From Arthrobacter sp. Marseille-P9274 (GTDB taxonomy: Bacteria > Actinomycetota > Actinomycetes > Actinomycetales > Micrococcaceae), in NCBI RefSeq assembly GCF_946892675.1, contig NZ_CAMPOV010000001.1:2392033-2456032 (forward strand): 64,000 nt of DNA. Reading direction: 5' to 3'. The first letter of the stretch is position 1; every line of letters begins with the position of its first letter. The notes under the pieces are model-generated. The model was given only the letters and a program-made list of their open reading frames with translations, was not told the DNA's origin and did not search any database. Below are positions 15,498-24,661 of the stretch, piece after piece. The translations under genes and the position numbers were made by a program.

Positions 15498-15969
15498 GAG
15501 AGGGATCCTTCCACAGACCTTCAGGCTTGTACGCGCCTCCGCACTTCCGGCACACTAAAGTGCCGGTACAACCTGACCGGATCCGCTATATGATCCAAGC
15601 CCCCGCCGGATTCCTGTTAAATACAGGAAGGCGTGGCAATGCCCACCGCTATATGAAGGCCGAAGGTTAAGAGGGAAGACGCAAATAATTACTCTACGCC
15701 GCGGTTTTCAGAATGTCCAGCGGACGGCAGAATAGCCGGAGGATGCTTAGGCCGCAACGGCCCTCCTCCGGTGTGTCGGCGATCGACGCTCAAACGACGC
15801 CAACCTCGAACCAACGGGCCGGCCCGAGCGTGCCTCTCCCCCGGCATCAGCTTGGAACAACGCTTCGGTCCGCCGCGTTCCATTCTATGGGAACGCGTCG
15901 ATTTCCGGCGCCAGCTAACTGTAGCCTTTGTGCAACCGCAATTTCAAGGACGAAAGCGAGCAAACGGCA
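15498..15969. promoter_or_regulatory. Divergent region between rpoB and the thiolase gene
   Basis: About 470 nt without a supported gene. It must hold the rpoB promoter and leader on the minus strand and the thiolase promoter on the plus strand (TAGCCT at 15922-15927 is a possible -10). Visible structures are an 11-nt direct repeat CCGCTATATGA at 15583-15593 and 15646-15656, a 7-bp inverted repeat CCGGCAC/GTGCCGG at 15547-15566, and a 6-bp hairpin TCCTGT/ACAGGA at 15612-15628. The hairpins may form in the rpoB leader. I could not assign the rpoB promoter with confidence. Confidence 0.5.
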
Positions 15970-17172
15970 GTGTCAGAGAACCAAAAGGACCGGAACGACG
16001 TCGTCATTCTGGGCGGCGCACGCACGCCCCTCGGCCGGCTCAAGGGCCAGCTGGCCGCCTTCAGCGCGGTCGAGCTCGGCAGCAAGGCGATCGCCGGCGC
16101 CTTGGAGCGCGCCGGGGTTTCGCCGGACGCCGTGGACGCCGTCATCATGGGCCAGGTCATCCAGGCGGGCGCCGGCCAGAACCCGGCGCGCCAGAGCGCC
16201 ATCGCGGCGGGAATCGGCTGGAACGTACCAACGGTGACCATCAACAAGGTCTGCCTCTCCGGGCTGGCCGCCATTACCGACGCCGCGCGGCTGGTCCGCA
16301 GCGGCGAGGCCAGCGTCGTCGTCGCCGGCGGCCAGGAGTCGATGTCCAACGGGCCGCACGTCCTGCCCGGCTCGCGCCAGGGCTTCACCTACGGCAGCGT
16401 CAACCTCCTCGACTCCGTGGCCCACGACGGCCTCACCGATGCCTTCGACCACGAGTCCATGGGCGCTTCCACCGAGCGGCGCAACACGGAGCTCGGCATC
16501 GGCCGTGAAGCCCAGGACGGAGTCGCCGCCGCCTCGCACCAGCGGGCCGCCGCCGCGGCCGAGGCCGGGATTTTCGACGGCGAGATCGTCCCGGTCACGG
16601 TGCCGCAGCGCAAGGGCGACGACCTGGTGCTGACCCGCGATGAAGGCGTGCGCCCGCAGACCACGGTGGAGACCCTGGCCCCGCTGCGGCCGGCCTTCGC
16701 CAAGGACGGAACCATCACCGCCGGCAACTCCTCGCCGCTCTCGGACGGTGCCGCCGCCGTCGTTGTGGCCTCCCGCGGCTACGCCGAGGACAACGGCCTG
16801 CCCTGGCTGGCGGTCGTCGGCAAGCCCGGACAGGTGGCGGGCCCGGACACGTCGCTGCACTCGCAGCCCTCCAACGCCATCTCCCAGGCCCTGAAGCGGG
16901 CCGGCTGGACCACCGCGGACCTGGACTTCATCGAGATCAACGAGGCGTTCGGCTCCGTGGCCGTGCAGTCGCTGAAGGACCTGGACTACCCCGCGGAGAA
17001 GTGCAACCTGCACGGCGGCGCCATCGCCCTGGGGCACCCCATCGGGGCCTCTGGCGCACGGCTCGCGCTGCATGCCGCGCTCGAGCTGCAGCGGCGCGGC
17101 GCCGGCAAGGCGGCCGTGTCCCTGTGCGGCGGCGGCGGACAGGGCGAGGCCCTGCTGCTCTACCGCGATTAG
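15970..17172 (+). CDS. Acetyl-CoA C-acetyltransferase (thiolase)
   Basis: A 400-residue thiolase with the nucleophile in NKVCLSGL, the catalytic GHPIGASG motif and the C-terminal LCGGGGQGEA motif. Such enzymes condense two acetyl-CoA or cleave acetoacetyl-CoA in fatty acid and ketone metabolism. I chose the GTG at 15970 (VSENQKDRND) because it gives normal family length; a TTG at 15928 would add 14 residues. The ribosome site is weak for either. It is followed after 9 nt by the ybaK-like gene. Substrate range cannot be told from sequence; the acetoacetyl-CoA class is favoured over PcaF by its closer likeness to the AtoB/PhaA type. Confidence 0.85.
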   Translation: MSENQKDRNDVVILGGARTPLGRLKGQLAAFSAVELGSKAIAGALERAGVSPDAVDAVIMGQVIQAGAGQNPARQSAIAAGIGWNVPTVTINKVCLSGLAAITDAARLVRSGEASVVVAGGQESMSNGPHVLPGSRQGFTYGSVNLLDSVAHDGLTDAFDHESMGASTERRNTELGIGREAQDGVAAASHQRAAAAAEAGIFDGEIVPVTVPQRKGDDLVLTRDEGVRPQTTVETLAPLRPAFAKDGTITAGNSSPLSDGAAAVVVASRGYAEDNGLPWLAVVGKPGQVAGPDTSLHSQPSNAISQALKRAGWTTADLDFIEINEAFGSVAVQSLKDLDYPAEKCNLHGGAIALGHPIGASGARLALHAALELQRRGAGKAAVSLCGGGGQGEALLLYRD

Positions 17173-17181
17173 GAGCGGCAG

Positions 17182-17658
17182 GTGGGCGAAGCGAACGGGA
17201 TGGACCGGTTCCTGGCGGACGCGAAGGAACGCGGGCTCGACGTCGAGGCGGTGCCGCGTCCGCCGGCGCGCAGCCTGGCGGACGCGGCGGAACTGCTCGG
17301 CATCCGGCCCGCGGACATCGTCAAGTCGCTGGTCGTCAAGCACAAGGACGGTTCGTTCCTGTTTGCCCTGATCCCGGGCGACCGGCAGATTTCCTGGCCC
17401 AAGCTGCGGGCGCTGCTGGGCGTGAACAAGCTCTCGCTCCCGCCGGCGGACGTCGCCTTCGAAGCCACCGGCTACCCGCGCGGGACCATCACGCCGCTGG
17501 GCAGCACCACGGCCTGGCCGGTCTTCGCCGACGCGGCGATCACGGGGAGGCGCATCTCGATGGGCGCCGGGGACCACGGCCACTCGGCCTTCCTGCAGGC
17601 GGACGCGCTGATCGACGCCCTCGGCGCGACCACCGCGGACATCAGCGAGCCGGCCTGA
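17182..17658 (+). CDS. YbaK/EbsC-family aminoacyl-tRNA deacylase
   Basis: A 158-residue single-domain editing protein. The family removes mischarged amino acids from tRNA(Pro) or related tRNAs in trans. The conserved lysine region VKSLVVKHKDG, the block YPRGTITPLG and the GRRISMGAGDHGHS segment mark the YbaK/ProX superfamily. The GTG start has AGGAG six bases upstream, overlapping the stop of the thiolase gene, so the two are co-transcribed. It ends next to a bidirectional terminator. Whether it edits Cys-tRNA(Pro), Ala-tRNA(Pro) or another tRNA is not clear. Confidence 0.85.
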   Translation: MGEANGMDRFLADAKERGLDVEAVPRPPARSLADAAELLGIRPADIVKSLVVKHKDGSFLFALIPGDRQISWPKLRALLGVNKLSLPPADVAFEATGYPRGTITPLGSTTAWPVFADAAITGRRISMGAGDHGHSAFLQADALIDALGATTADISEPA

Positions 17659-17669
17659 CCTTAAAGAGC

Positions 17670-17703
17670 AGAAGAGCCCCGCACAGCAGTGCGGGGCTCT
17701 TCT
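17670..17703. terminator. Bidirectional terminator between ybaK-like gene and rplL
   Basis: A perfect 14-bp stem AGAAGAGCCCCGCA/TGCGGGGCTCTTCT around CAGCAG. It lies 12 nt after the plus-strand gene and 18 nt after the rplL stop on the minus strand, so it can serve both convergent units. Confidence 0.85.
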
Positions 17704-17720
17704 ACGTGAAGCTAAGAAGC

Positions 17721-18098
17721 TTACTTGACGGTGACGGTGGCACCGGCAGCCTCGAGGGCTTCCTTGGCCTTGTCGGCAGCTTCCTTGGTTGCGCCTTCGA
17801 GGACAGCCTTCGGAGCGCTGTCGACGAGGTCCTTGGCTTCCTTCAGGCCCAGGGAAGTCAGGGCACGAACTTCCTTGATCACTGCGATCTTCTTGTCGCC
17901 GGCAGCTTCGAGAACGACGTCGAATTCGGTCTTCTCTTCAGCGGCCTCAGCGGCACCGCCGGCGGCGGGGCCAGCAACGGCAACAGCAGCAGCGGTAACG
18001 TCAAAGGTCTCTTCGAAGAGCTTGACGAAATCGGACAGCTCGATGATGGACAGTTCCTTGAAAGCTTCGATGAGCTCTTCGTTGGTGAGCTTCGCCAT
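17721..18098 (-). CDS. rplL: Ribosomal protein L7/L12
   Basis: A 125-residue stalk protein. It has the N-terminal dimerisation part ([18 protein letters not shown]), the alanine/glycine-rich hinge around residues 35-52 and the C-terminal factor-binding domain with [16 protein letters not shown]. It binds L10 in multiple copies and recruits translational GTPases. GGAAGGA precedes the ATG. It follows rplJ by 71 nt in the usual rplJ-rplL order, but here this pair is transcribed apart from rpoBC, with two plus-strand genes in between. Confidence 0.98.
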   Translation of the reverse strand: MAKLTNEELIEAFKELSIIELSDFVKLFEETFDVTAAAVAVAGPAAGGAAEAAEEKTEFDVVLEAAGDKKIAVIKEVRALTSLGLKEAKDLVDSAPKAVLEGATKEAADKAKEALEAAGATVTVK

Positions 18099-18169
18099 GG
18101 TTGGCGTCCTTCCTGTAAGTGGTGTTCAGCGCTTCGGCCTGGCACCAAGAGTTGTGGTTGGGAAGAGAA

Positions 18170-18745
18170 TCAGTTCTCTTCTGCGGCAGCCTCGGCCGGA
18201 GCCTCGGTTGCCTCTGCAGCGGGAGCTTCTTCGGCGGGAGCCTCGGCTGCTGCCGCGCCCCCGTTCTCCTCCAGCTTGATGCGCAGTGCGTCGACGGTGC
18301 GTGCCAGTGCGGACATCGGGGCCTTGAGCACACCGGCCACGCGGGCCAGCTGGAACTCACGGGACTCGAGAGCGGCCAGCGCTGCAACAGCGGAAGCGTC
18401 CAGGGACTTGCCCTCGAAGAATCCGGTCTTGATAACGAGCTGCGGGTTGGACTTTGCGAAATCCGTCAGGGACTTGGCGGCTGCAACAGCGTCACCCTTG
18501 ATGAAGGCGATAGCAGTAGGTCCGGCAAGCTGGCCTTCGAACGCGTCGATGCCGGCTTCCTTGGCTGCGATGCCAGTCAGGGTGTTCTTGACGACGGAGA
18601 ACTTGGTGTCCTGGCCGAGAGAAACACGCAGCTCCTTGAGCTGTGCAACAGTAAGCCCGCGGTATTCGGTTAGGACTGCAGCGTTGGATTCCTTGAAATC
18701 AGTGGTGATTTCTGCAACTGCTTCCACCTTGTTTGGCGTTGCCAT
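18170..18745 (-). CDS. rplJ: Ribosomal protein L10
   Basis: A 191-residue L10, the stalk base that anchors L7/L12 to 23S rRNA. The start MATPNKVEAVAEI and the block YRGLTVAQLKELRVSL are typical. The C-terminal tail from about residue 165 is alanine/glutamate-rich and longer than in E. coli. I chose the ATG at 18745 because GGAAGGAGGG precedes it; an in-frame extension of 57 codons upstream runs through the structured leader and is not protein. Expression is probably controlled by the leader described separately. Confidence 0.97.
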   Translation of the reverse strand: MATPNKVEAVAEITTDFKESNAAVLTEYRGLTVAQLKELRVSLGQDTKFSVVKNTLTGIAAKEAGIDAFEGQLAGPTAIAFIKGDAVAAAKSLTDFAKSNPQLVIKTGFFEGKSLDASAVAALAALESREFQLARVAGVLKAPMSALARTVDALRIKLEENGGAAAAEAPAEEAPAAEATEAPAEAAAEEN

Positions 18746-18956
18746 AACCCTCCTTCCGGGGAATAGTGCCGGTGGATCGGGCCGCACGCATAAAAAACGC
18801 CCCGGGCAGATGCACGGGGCTTCGCCTCGACATTCGGCCATACGGCCGACATGGAGGATTGCTTCGTTCACCTGCGCAGGCCGTCCCAATGCATGGGACT
18901 TTCGGTTCATTTCCAAGGGAAATCAACGACCGGCGGTCTTTGGTGTCTCAAGCTTA
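18746..18956 (-). promoter_or_regulatory. rplJL promoter and L10 leader with attenuator
   Basis: A promoter is visible as TTGGTG (18975-18980) and TAAGCT (18951-18956) with an 18-nt spacer, giving a leader of about 200 nt. The leader contains several hairpins, ending in a GC stem at 18791-18820 (GCCCCG/CGGGGC) followed by a run of six T on the minus strand, about 45 nt before rplJ. This is the layout of an L10 leader, where excess L10-L12 complex promotes early termination. The upstream anti-terminator pairing was not worked out. Confidence 0.65.
18791..18820 (-). terminator. Attenuator hairpin in the rplJ leader
   Basis: The stem GCCCCG/CGGGGC (one more pair possible at the base) is followed directly by GTTTTTTA. 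It is the only terminator in the window with a clear U-run, and it lies upstream of its gene, not downstream. Confidence 0.7.
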
Positions 18957-19023
18957 CGGGATGCCTCCCCCGCGCACCAAATTGACGACGTCGTCCGCCT
19001 CCTCGGGCGCGGACGCCCGGCTG

Positions 19024-20718
19024 TCAGGCGCGGATGAAAATCGCCGAAGCAGCCGCGGACTCCACCATCAGGTCGCTGAGGGCGACGACGACATACCAGT
19101 AGGTGTGTCCGCGCACCACCCCGGTATCCACGAATTTCTCCGGGTTGCCGCGTCGGCGGTGCACCCGGCGGAGGGCGCCGGCCTGGGAGGGGATGTAGGC
19201 GCTGGAGCTGGCGCCGGCTTCCCAGCGGTAGACGGCGTAGTGCCGCGGCAGAGTACCGGTAGTGGCTCCGCGCCAGATCAGTTCGACGCCGGATCCATTC
19301 CACTTCGCGCTGCTGATCACGGGGGCGTAGGGACGCTGGGCACCGAGGTGCGACATGACCGGGGTCATCGCGACCCGCCGGTAGAATTTGTTCTTGACCA
19401 GGGTCATGCTGCCCAGCGTGTTGGCGCGCACGGACTTGGCGGAGAAGTAGACCTGTCCGGCCACCCTCGCCGTCGCCCGGCACTTGGCGCTGTGGTTGTA
19501 CAGCTCCCGGGCATCCTGCCAGTCCGCGCCCTGGGCCGGGTCGCCGACCTTGTAGGCGGCCTCGCCGATGTAGAGCCTGCAGTTGGTGCCCGCGACCTGC
19601 GCGGACCACCACTGGATCAGCGTGTTGTAGTCCGCCGCCGGATTACCCTGGTGCCAGTAGAGCTGGGGAACGACGTAGTCGAGCCAGCCCTGCTTCACCC
19701 AGTTCCGCGAGTCGGCGAAGATCCCGTCGTAGCTCTGGAAGCCGGACGTGGCCGAGCCGCGGCTGTCGGTGGAGCTGTTCCGCCAGATGCCGAACGGGCT
19801 GATGCCGAAGAGCATCCGCGGTTTCGTCGCAAAGATGCGCGTGCTCAGGTCCCGGACGAAGAGGTTGACGCTGCGGCGGCGGAAGTCCGCGAGGCTCTCC
19901 CCCGGCAGCTTGTAGGCGTTGTAGGCGGCGCTGTCCGCGATGGTCTGCCCGGCGACCGGATACGGATAGAAGTAATCGTCGAGGTGGATGCCGTCGACGT
20001 CGTACTTAGACACGACCTCCGCGATGACCTTGATGATGAAGCTGCGCACCGCGGGAAGTCCCGGGTTGTAATAGCGCCGGCCGCCGTAGGCGAAGGTCCA
20101 GCTCGGGTTCTTCCGCGCGGGATGGGACGCGACCAGATCCGTCAGGCTGGCGGTCATCGAGGCCCGGAACGGATTGAACCAAGCGTGCAGGTGCAGGTTG
20201 CGGGCATGGGCCTGGCTGAGGGCATAGGCGAGCGGATCATAGCCCGGGTTCCGGCCCTGGGTGCCGGTCAGGTAGCGGGACCAGGGCTCGCCGACGGTCG
20301 AGGGCCAGAAGACGTCCCCGGACGGACGGACCTGAAGCATCACCGCGTTGAGGTTCTGGTTGCGGGCGAGGTCCAGCCAGCCGCGGAGTTCGGTCTGCTG
20401 CGCCGCCGCGGTCAGGCCGGCCCGCGATGGCCAGTCGATGTTCACGACGGTGGAGAGCCAGAAGCCGCGGAACTCGTGCTTGGGCATGTCAGTGACACGC
20501 GGCGCCTCGCGGGCGGTGATCCGGTAGACGCGGTTGATCACGGCGGCAGCGAGGCTCAGCTGCAGGGGGCCGTTTGGTCCGGTCTCAGTGACGGCCCGGG
20601 AGAGCCGTCCGCCCAGGAGCCCCGCGGCGCCGAGCACCGCCACGGCCGCCGCTGCCGTGAACTGCCGCCGCGAGAACGACTGCGTCTTTTGGGTTGTTTG
20701 GATTTCCCTTCCGGCCAT
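19024..20718 (-). CDS. Tat-exported GHL10-family glycoside hydrolase-like protein
   Basis: A 564-residue protein of the YngK/YddW (GHL10, formerly DUF187) family. It starts with a Tat signal: SRRQF at residues 16-20 followed by a hydrophobic stretch. The catalytic-like TIM-barrel region covers about residues 82-400, with EFRGFWLSTVVNIDWPS, LHAWFNPFR, DGIHLDDYFYPY and VVPQLYWHQG as family landmarks. A C-terminal beta-sandwich resembling FN3 follows from about 425. Related proteins are thought to act on peptidoglycan or other polysaccharides outside the cell; the true substrate is unknown. GGGGAGCGGGT precedes the ATG. It stands alone in its orientation beside the rplJ leader. Confidence 0.85.
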   Translation of the reverse strand: MAGREIQTTQKTQSFSRRQFTAAAAVAVLGAAGLLGGRLSRAVTETGPNGPLQLSLAAAVINRVYRITAREAPRVTDMPKHEFRGFWLSTVVNIDWPSRAGLTAAAQQTELRGWLDLARNQNLNAVMLQVRPSGDVFWPSTVGEPWSRYLTGTQGRNPGYDPLAYALSQAHARNLHLHAWFNPFRASMTASLTDLVASHPARKNPSWTFAYGGRRYYNPGLPAVRSFIIKVIAEVVSKYDVDGIHLDDYFYPYPVAGQTIADSAAYNAYKLPGESLADFRRRSVNLFVRDLSTRIFATKPRMLFGISPFGIWRNSSTDSRGSATSGFQSYDGIFADSRNWVKQGWLDYVVPQLYWHQGNPAADYNTLIQWWSAQVAGTNCRLYIGEAAYKVGDPAQGADWQDARELYNHSAKCRATARVAGQVYFSAKSVRANTLGSMTLVKNKFYRRVAMTPVMSHLGAQRPYAPVISSAKWNGSGVELIWRGATTGTLPRHYAVYRWEAGASSSAYIPSQAGALRRVHRRRGNPEKFVDTGVVRGHTYWYVVVALSDLMVESAAASAIFIRA

Positions 20719-20809
20719 GACCCGCTCCCCAACATGGAAGGTACCGCTGAATCCACGTTACGCCCGGATCGGCCGCCGCTGAAGACCGGCCGGGTAACGG
20801 TTGGGGCGC

Positions 20810-21916
20810 TCAGGCAGCGGGTCCCGCCAGCCGCTTCTGCCAGGCGGCCTCGTGGCCGACCGGCACGAAGCCGAGCTCCAGGTTGATGGCCAGCATGTGC
20901 CCGTTCTCGGAGGCGTTCCAGGTCAGCAGCCGGCGGGCCTCTGGCCAGATGGCAGCGACCCGCTGCAGGTTGGCGGCCTTCACGAGCATCCCCAGACGGT
21001 GGCCGCGGTGGGCATCAAGGACCAGCGTGTCGTCCTGGAAGACCACCTCGGGTTGCTCCGGGTAATACTCCAGCAGGGTGTGGCCCGCGAGCTCGCCGGT
21101 CGGGCGGTGCAGCGCCGCGGCCACCAGCGTGCGGGCGCCCTTGGCCCGGGCCTCCGCTTCGTAGTGGCGCACCCGGTCGGCGTCCCAGCGCTCCTCCCCG
21201 TATTCCAGCCGGCCCTGCGGGATGTCGGTGCTCATCCGCTGGCGCAGCCGGGCGTACTGGTCGACGAATTCCGCCGGGCAGCTGCCCTCCCACGCGACCA
21301 GGCCGTAGTCCGCGCCCGCCCGCTCCTGCGCCGCGGCCAGCAGCCCTTCGGTCCGCTTGGCGTCGGGCGGCAGCACCAACGCGGAAATCCTCTCGACCTG
21401 TTCCAGCACGAAGCCGGAGGCCAAGGCGAAGCGGACCGACGCCAACTGGGCCCGCAGCGCATCCGGGCCGGAGCGGGGCAGCACGGCCGCAGCGGATTGC
21501 TCTGCGGGCAGTCCTGCTTGCTTGGCCCAGCTCATCAGCACCTGCCGTCCGGCTGCGGCGGCCTCCTGCTCGGCCATCCGGAGCAGCCTGGTTCCGATGC
21601 CCCGGCGCCGGTATTCCGGATGCACCATCACGTGGACGAAGGCGTTCTCCAGGTTGTCCGCCAGCGGAAACTCCAGCAGTGCGCGTCCGACATGCCTGCC
21701 GCCGTCCTGCGCCGCCCAGAGGCGCGACACGGCGTAGCCGCTCGGCCGCGAGGACTCCAGACGCGTGCCCGGGCTGACCCAGAAGTCGTTGTTGCCCCAC
21801 GCCAGGCCATTGACCAAGTTGGCCAGCTGCGCGGACGCAACGAAGTCCGCCGCGCCGGCGGATTCCAGCGAGTCCGGAACCGCCAGCGCGGCGATGCTGA
21901 TGGAGCTCTGCTTCAT
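20810..21916 (-). CDS. Double-GNAT N-acetyltransferase
   Basis: A 368-residue protein with two GNAT folds. The first contains the acetyl-CoA loop in VHPEYRRRGIGTRLL (about residues 97-111); the second has the more degenerate LDAHRGHRLGMLVKAANL near residue 300. Layout resembles MshD-like two-domain acetyltransferases but the MshD motifs are absent and a true mshD is present at 43007. The substrate is unknown. A -10 box TAGTCT lies six bases before the ATG, so the mRNA is probably leaderless. Confidence 0.75.
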   Translation of the reverse strand: MKQSSISIAALAVPDSLESAGAADFVASAQLANLVNGLAWGNNDFWVSPGTRLESSRPSGYAVSRLWAAQDGGRHVGRALLEFPLADNLENAFVHVMVHPEYRRRGIGTRLLRMAEQEAAAAGRQVLMSWAKQAGLPAEQSAAAVLPRSGPDALRAQLASVRFALASGFVLEQVERISALVLPPDAKRTEGLLAAAQERAGADYGLVAWEGSCPAEFVDQYARLRQRMSTDIPQGRLEYGEERWDADRVRHYEAEARAKGARTLVAAALHRPTGELAGHTLLEYYPEQPEVVFQDDTLVLDAHRGHRLGMLVKAANLQRVAAIWPEARRLLTWNASENGHMLAINLELGFVPVGHEAAWQKRLAGPAA

Positions 21917-21956
21917 CGATGCAGACTACCCCGTGCAGCCGGAGGCAACAATGAAT

Positions 21957-22452
21957 TAGCCGGCCGCCGTCTCCCTCAGCCGGGTGACCGTGCTGTCCCC
22001 CTGGCCCATGTAGCCCTGGGAGCCGACCGCGTAGTACGGGTTGCGCGTAGTACGGGTTGCGCGTAGTACGGGTTGTAGGGGTTCGTGCCGTAGCTGACCG
22101 CCCTGCCCTTGGCCTTGTGTTCAGCATTGGAGGCGCTGCCGCAGTAGAGGGCGTCCTGGTCATTATTGACGACGACGTTGGCCGCTGCGACCGCGTTCCT
22201 GCCGGCCCTGTCCACGGCCGTTGCAGTAACCGTGGCCGCCCCGTTGGGCTGCCCGCTGGTGTCCCAGCTCCAGCTGTAGGGCGCCGCCGAGTCGGTGCCG
22301 AGCAGCTGGCCGCCCGCCCGGAACTCGACCCGGGACCCCGATGAGACAGCACCCGCGCTGCTGGTATCGGCGCTGCAGCCGGGCAACGCCTCAAAGCCGG
22401 GAGGACAGGCCAGCGATCCGCTGGACGCCCCGGCCCACGCCATTGTTGCCAC
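21957..22452 (-). pseudogene. C-terminal remnant of a PHB-depolymerase-like secreted esterase
   Basis: An open frame of 158 codons (21976-22452) holds an Ig-like beta-sandwich (VEFRAGGQLLGTDS onward, residues about 42-95) and then the tail motif CGSASNAEHKAKGRAVSYG, which resembles the end of the PHB depolymerase/feruloyl esterase catalytic family. No lipase-type GxSxG domain is present. Near the end the 16-bp unit at 22029-22075 is present three times and shifts the frame; with one copy the frame would read through YYAVGSQGYMGQGDS to a TAA at 21957-21959. So it is truncated at the 5' side and frameshifted at the 3' side. The family call is by eye and moderate. Confidence 0.55.
22029..22075. 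repeat. Three tandem copies of a 16-bp unit
   Basis: The unit GCGTAGTACGGGTTGC occurs at 22029-22044, 22045-22060 and 22061-22075 (last base changed). Two extra 16-bp copies add 32 bp, which is not a multiple of three, and change the reading frame of the esterase remnant. Confidence 0.9.
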
Positions 22453-22513
22453 CCCAGACTAGGAAGCCCGGGAGGGGCCGAAAATGGCCAATTGTGCAGA
22501 GCAGGACTGCAGG

Positions 22514-22539
22514 GCTGCAGGGTGCCGGAGCCCTGCAGC
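22514..22539 (-). terminator. Hairpin downstream of the GH15 gene
   Basis: Arms GCTGCAGGG (22514-22522) and CCCTGCAGC (22531-22539) close an 8-nt loop, 20 nt after the GH15 stop. No T-run. Confidence 0.55.
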
Positions 22540-22558
22540 GCAGTTAACCCAACTCCAG

Positions 22559-24472
22559 TCAGGCCTTTTCGGCGGCCTGCGCCTCTTGGGCTGCTGCCTG
22601 CGGGGCAGGTATGGTCGGAGCCTGCCTGGGCGCGGCCGAAGGCCTGGCATCGAGCCGGCGGTTGAGCGTAATCGCAGCGTCGATGAGAGCCAGGTGTGTG
22701 AACGCTTGCGGGAAGTTGCCGATCTGCTCGCCGGTCAGCGCGATTTCCTCGGAATACAGCCCAAGGTGGTTGGCGTACGTCAGCATCTTCTCGAACGTGA
22801 TGCGTGCCTTGTCGATCTGCCCGGCCCGGGCCAGCGAATCGACGTAGGCGAAAGTACACAGGGAGAACGTGCCCTCGGAACCGCGGAGACCGTCGGGCGA
22901 GGCCTCGGGGTCGTAGCGGTAGACCAAGCTGTCGCTCACCAGCTCGCCATCCATCGCCTTCAGCGTGGACGTCCACATCGGATCGGTCGGGGTGATGAAC
23001 CCAACTGCGGTCATCCGCAGCAGCGAGGCGTCCAGGACGTCGGTGTCGTAGTGCTGCCGGAATGCCTGGCGCGTCGGGCTCCATCCCCGCTCCATGACCT
23101 GGTTGTAGATCGCGTCCCGTTCGGCACGCCAGCGGTCCAGCGGGGCCGGACGCCCGTGGCTTGTCGCCAGACGGATCCCCCGGTCCAGCGCCACCCAATT
23201 CATCAGCCGGCCATAGGTGAAATCATGCCGGCCTCCCCGGGTCTCCCAGATTCCCTCCTCAGGCTGGTCCCAGTTCGCGCTGACCCAGTCCAGCAGATCG
23301 CGCAACTTCAGCCATCCTTGATGCCCTGTGACGAGGCCGTGCTGGTCGGCAAAGTAGATGCTGTCGATGGCTTCGCCGTAAATATCGAGCTGCAACTGCC
23401 CGGCGGCTCCGTTGCCAATGCGGACCGGGCTCGACCCCCGGTAGCCCTCCCAGTGCTCGATGACCTCCTCGCTGAGGTCGCTGGAGCCGTCGACGCGGTA
23501 CATGATGTCCAGTGGACTGCTGCCACCGTTCGCTGACTGCTCCTCGACCCGGTCCTTAAGCCAACGGCCCAGGGCGGCGGCTTCCTCCGTGAACCCTAGC
23601 CCGAGCAGGGAATACACGGAGAAGGAGGCGTCCCGCACCCAGGTGTAGCGGTAGTCCCAGTTCCGCTCCCCGCCGATCTGCTCGGGGAGCCCCGCCGTGG
23701 GGGCCGCCACGAGCCCTCCGCTGGGCGCATAGGTCATCAGCTTGAGCGTGATCGCCGAGCGGTTAATGGACTCGCGCCAGCGGCCCGAGTACGTCGACTG
23801 CCCCAGCCAGTGCTCCCAAAAGGCCACTGTCTCTTCGAATAGCCGCAGCACCTCGGCCACCCGTACCTGCCGGATCGGACCTGCCGTGCCGGTTTCCAGG
23901 ACAAGACCACGGGTCTGCCCTGCCTGGAGACTGAACTCGGCGTGCAGGTCCCCGTTCTCGTCTACACGTGTCTGGGCAAGACGCTCGTCGTCCGGCTCGC
24001 GGACGACATGCATGGTCATCGATGTATGAGGGCCCTCGAAAACCGCGCCGTCCGCGGTCAGGTGCGTCTTATGCGCCTCGCGTCCGTAGTCGAAACGAGG
24101 CGCGATATCGACAGCGAAGCCCATCTCACCGCGGACGCAACGGACCATCCGAATCAGCCGGTGCCTGACCGACGCCACAGCGCCGGTCACGGGCATGAAA
24201 TCTATCACTTCGCCGACGCCGGCTTCGCTCATGAAGCGCGTGACGAGGACCGCCGTATCGGGAAAGTACAGTTGCTTGCTCGCGAAAGCCTCCACCGTGG
24301 GACGCGTCCTGAGGTGGCCGCCACGCTCGTGGTCGAGCAGCGACCCGAAGATGCTCGGGGAATCGAACCGTGGAGCACAGAACCAGTCGATGGATCCATC
24401 CGTGGCCACGAGCGCCGAGGTCTGGAGGTCTCCGATGAGGCCGTGGTCTGAGATGAGCGGGTAGCCAGACAT
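22559..24472 (-). CDS. Glycoside hydrolase family 15 (glucoamylase/trehalase-like)
   Basis: A 637-residue GH15-type protein. The N-terminal domain begins [19 protein letters not shown] and [16 protein letters not shown], which is typical of the bacterial family; the (alpha/alpha)6 barrel includes [16 protein letters not shown] (near residue 270) and [10 protein letters not shown]. In actinobacteria such proteins are glucoamylase-like enzymes or trehalases; the exact sugar is not clear. No signal peptide is visible, so it is probably cytoplasmic. The ATG at 24472 has AAAGGA seven bases upstream; a 71-codon upstream extension would overlap the divergent MFS gene and lacks family residues. The C-terminal 35 residues are alanine-rich. 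Confidence 0.87.
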   Translation of the reverse strand: MSGYPLISDHGLIGDLQTSALVATDGSIDWFCAPRFDSPSIFGSLLDHERGGHLRTRPTVEAFASKQLYFPDTAVLVTRFMSEAGVGEVIDFMPVTGAVASVRHRLIRMVRCVRGEMGFAVDIAPRFDYGREAHKTHLTADGAVFEGPHTSMTMHVVREPDDERLAQTRVDENGDLHAEFSLQAGQTRGLVLETGTAGPIRQVRVAEVLRLFEETVAFWEHWLGQSTYSGRWRESINRSAITLKLMTYAPSGGLVAAPTAGLPEQIGGERNWDYRYTWVRDASFSVYSLLGLGFTEEAAALGRWLKDRVEEQSANGGSSPLDIMYRVDGSSDLSEEVIEHWEGYRGSSPVRIGNGAAGQLQLDIYGEAIDSIYFADQHGLVTGHQGWLKLRDLLDWVSANWDQPEEGIWETRGGRHDFTYGRLMNWVALDRGIRLATSHGRPAPLDRWRAERDAIYNQVMERGWSPTRQAFRQHYDTDVLDASLLRMTAVGFITPTDPMWTSTLKAMDGELVSDSLVYRYDPEASPDGLRGSEGTFSLCTFAYVDSLARAGQIDKARITFEKMLTYANHLGLYSEEIALTGEQIGNFPQAFTHLALIDAAITLNRRLDARPSAAPRQAPTIPAPQAAAQEAQAAEKA

Positions 24473-24661
24473 CCGGATCCTTTCCCTGCAAGTTGACGAC
24501 GCCTGCCGATGTCCGGCAGTGACCGCACCCTTAGTATCGGGTTCGCGCGGGCGGCGGCGAATCATTCGCGGCGGGTGATGTGATGCTGCCGCGGCGGTAG
24601 GCACACTCAAGGTGCAGCGCCCACTGGGCGACGTAGCAGTTCCGCGGAAGGCGGGTGCCGT

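Noticed and set aside
15928-15969. TTG start at 15928 for the thiolase
   Set aside because: It would add 14 residues outside the family N-terminus; GTG 15970 gives normal length.
22029-22075. Tandem 16-bp units as a CRISPR-like array
   Set aside because: Units are directly adjacent with no spacers and lie inside a gene; no cas genes are present.
21015-23198. Long minus-strand frame crossing the GNAT, esterase remnant and GH15 genes
   Set aside because: It spans three genes in a wrong frame and is rich in Arg, Gly and Ala without any domain.
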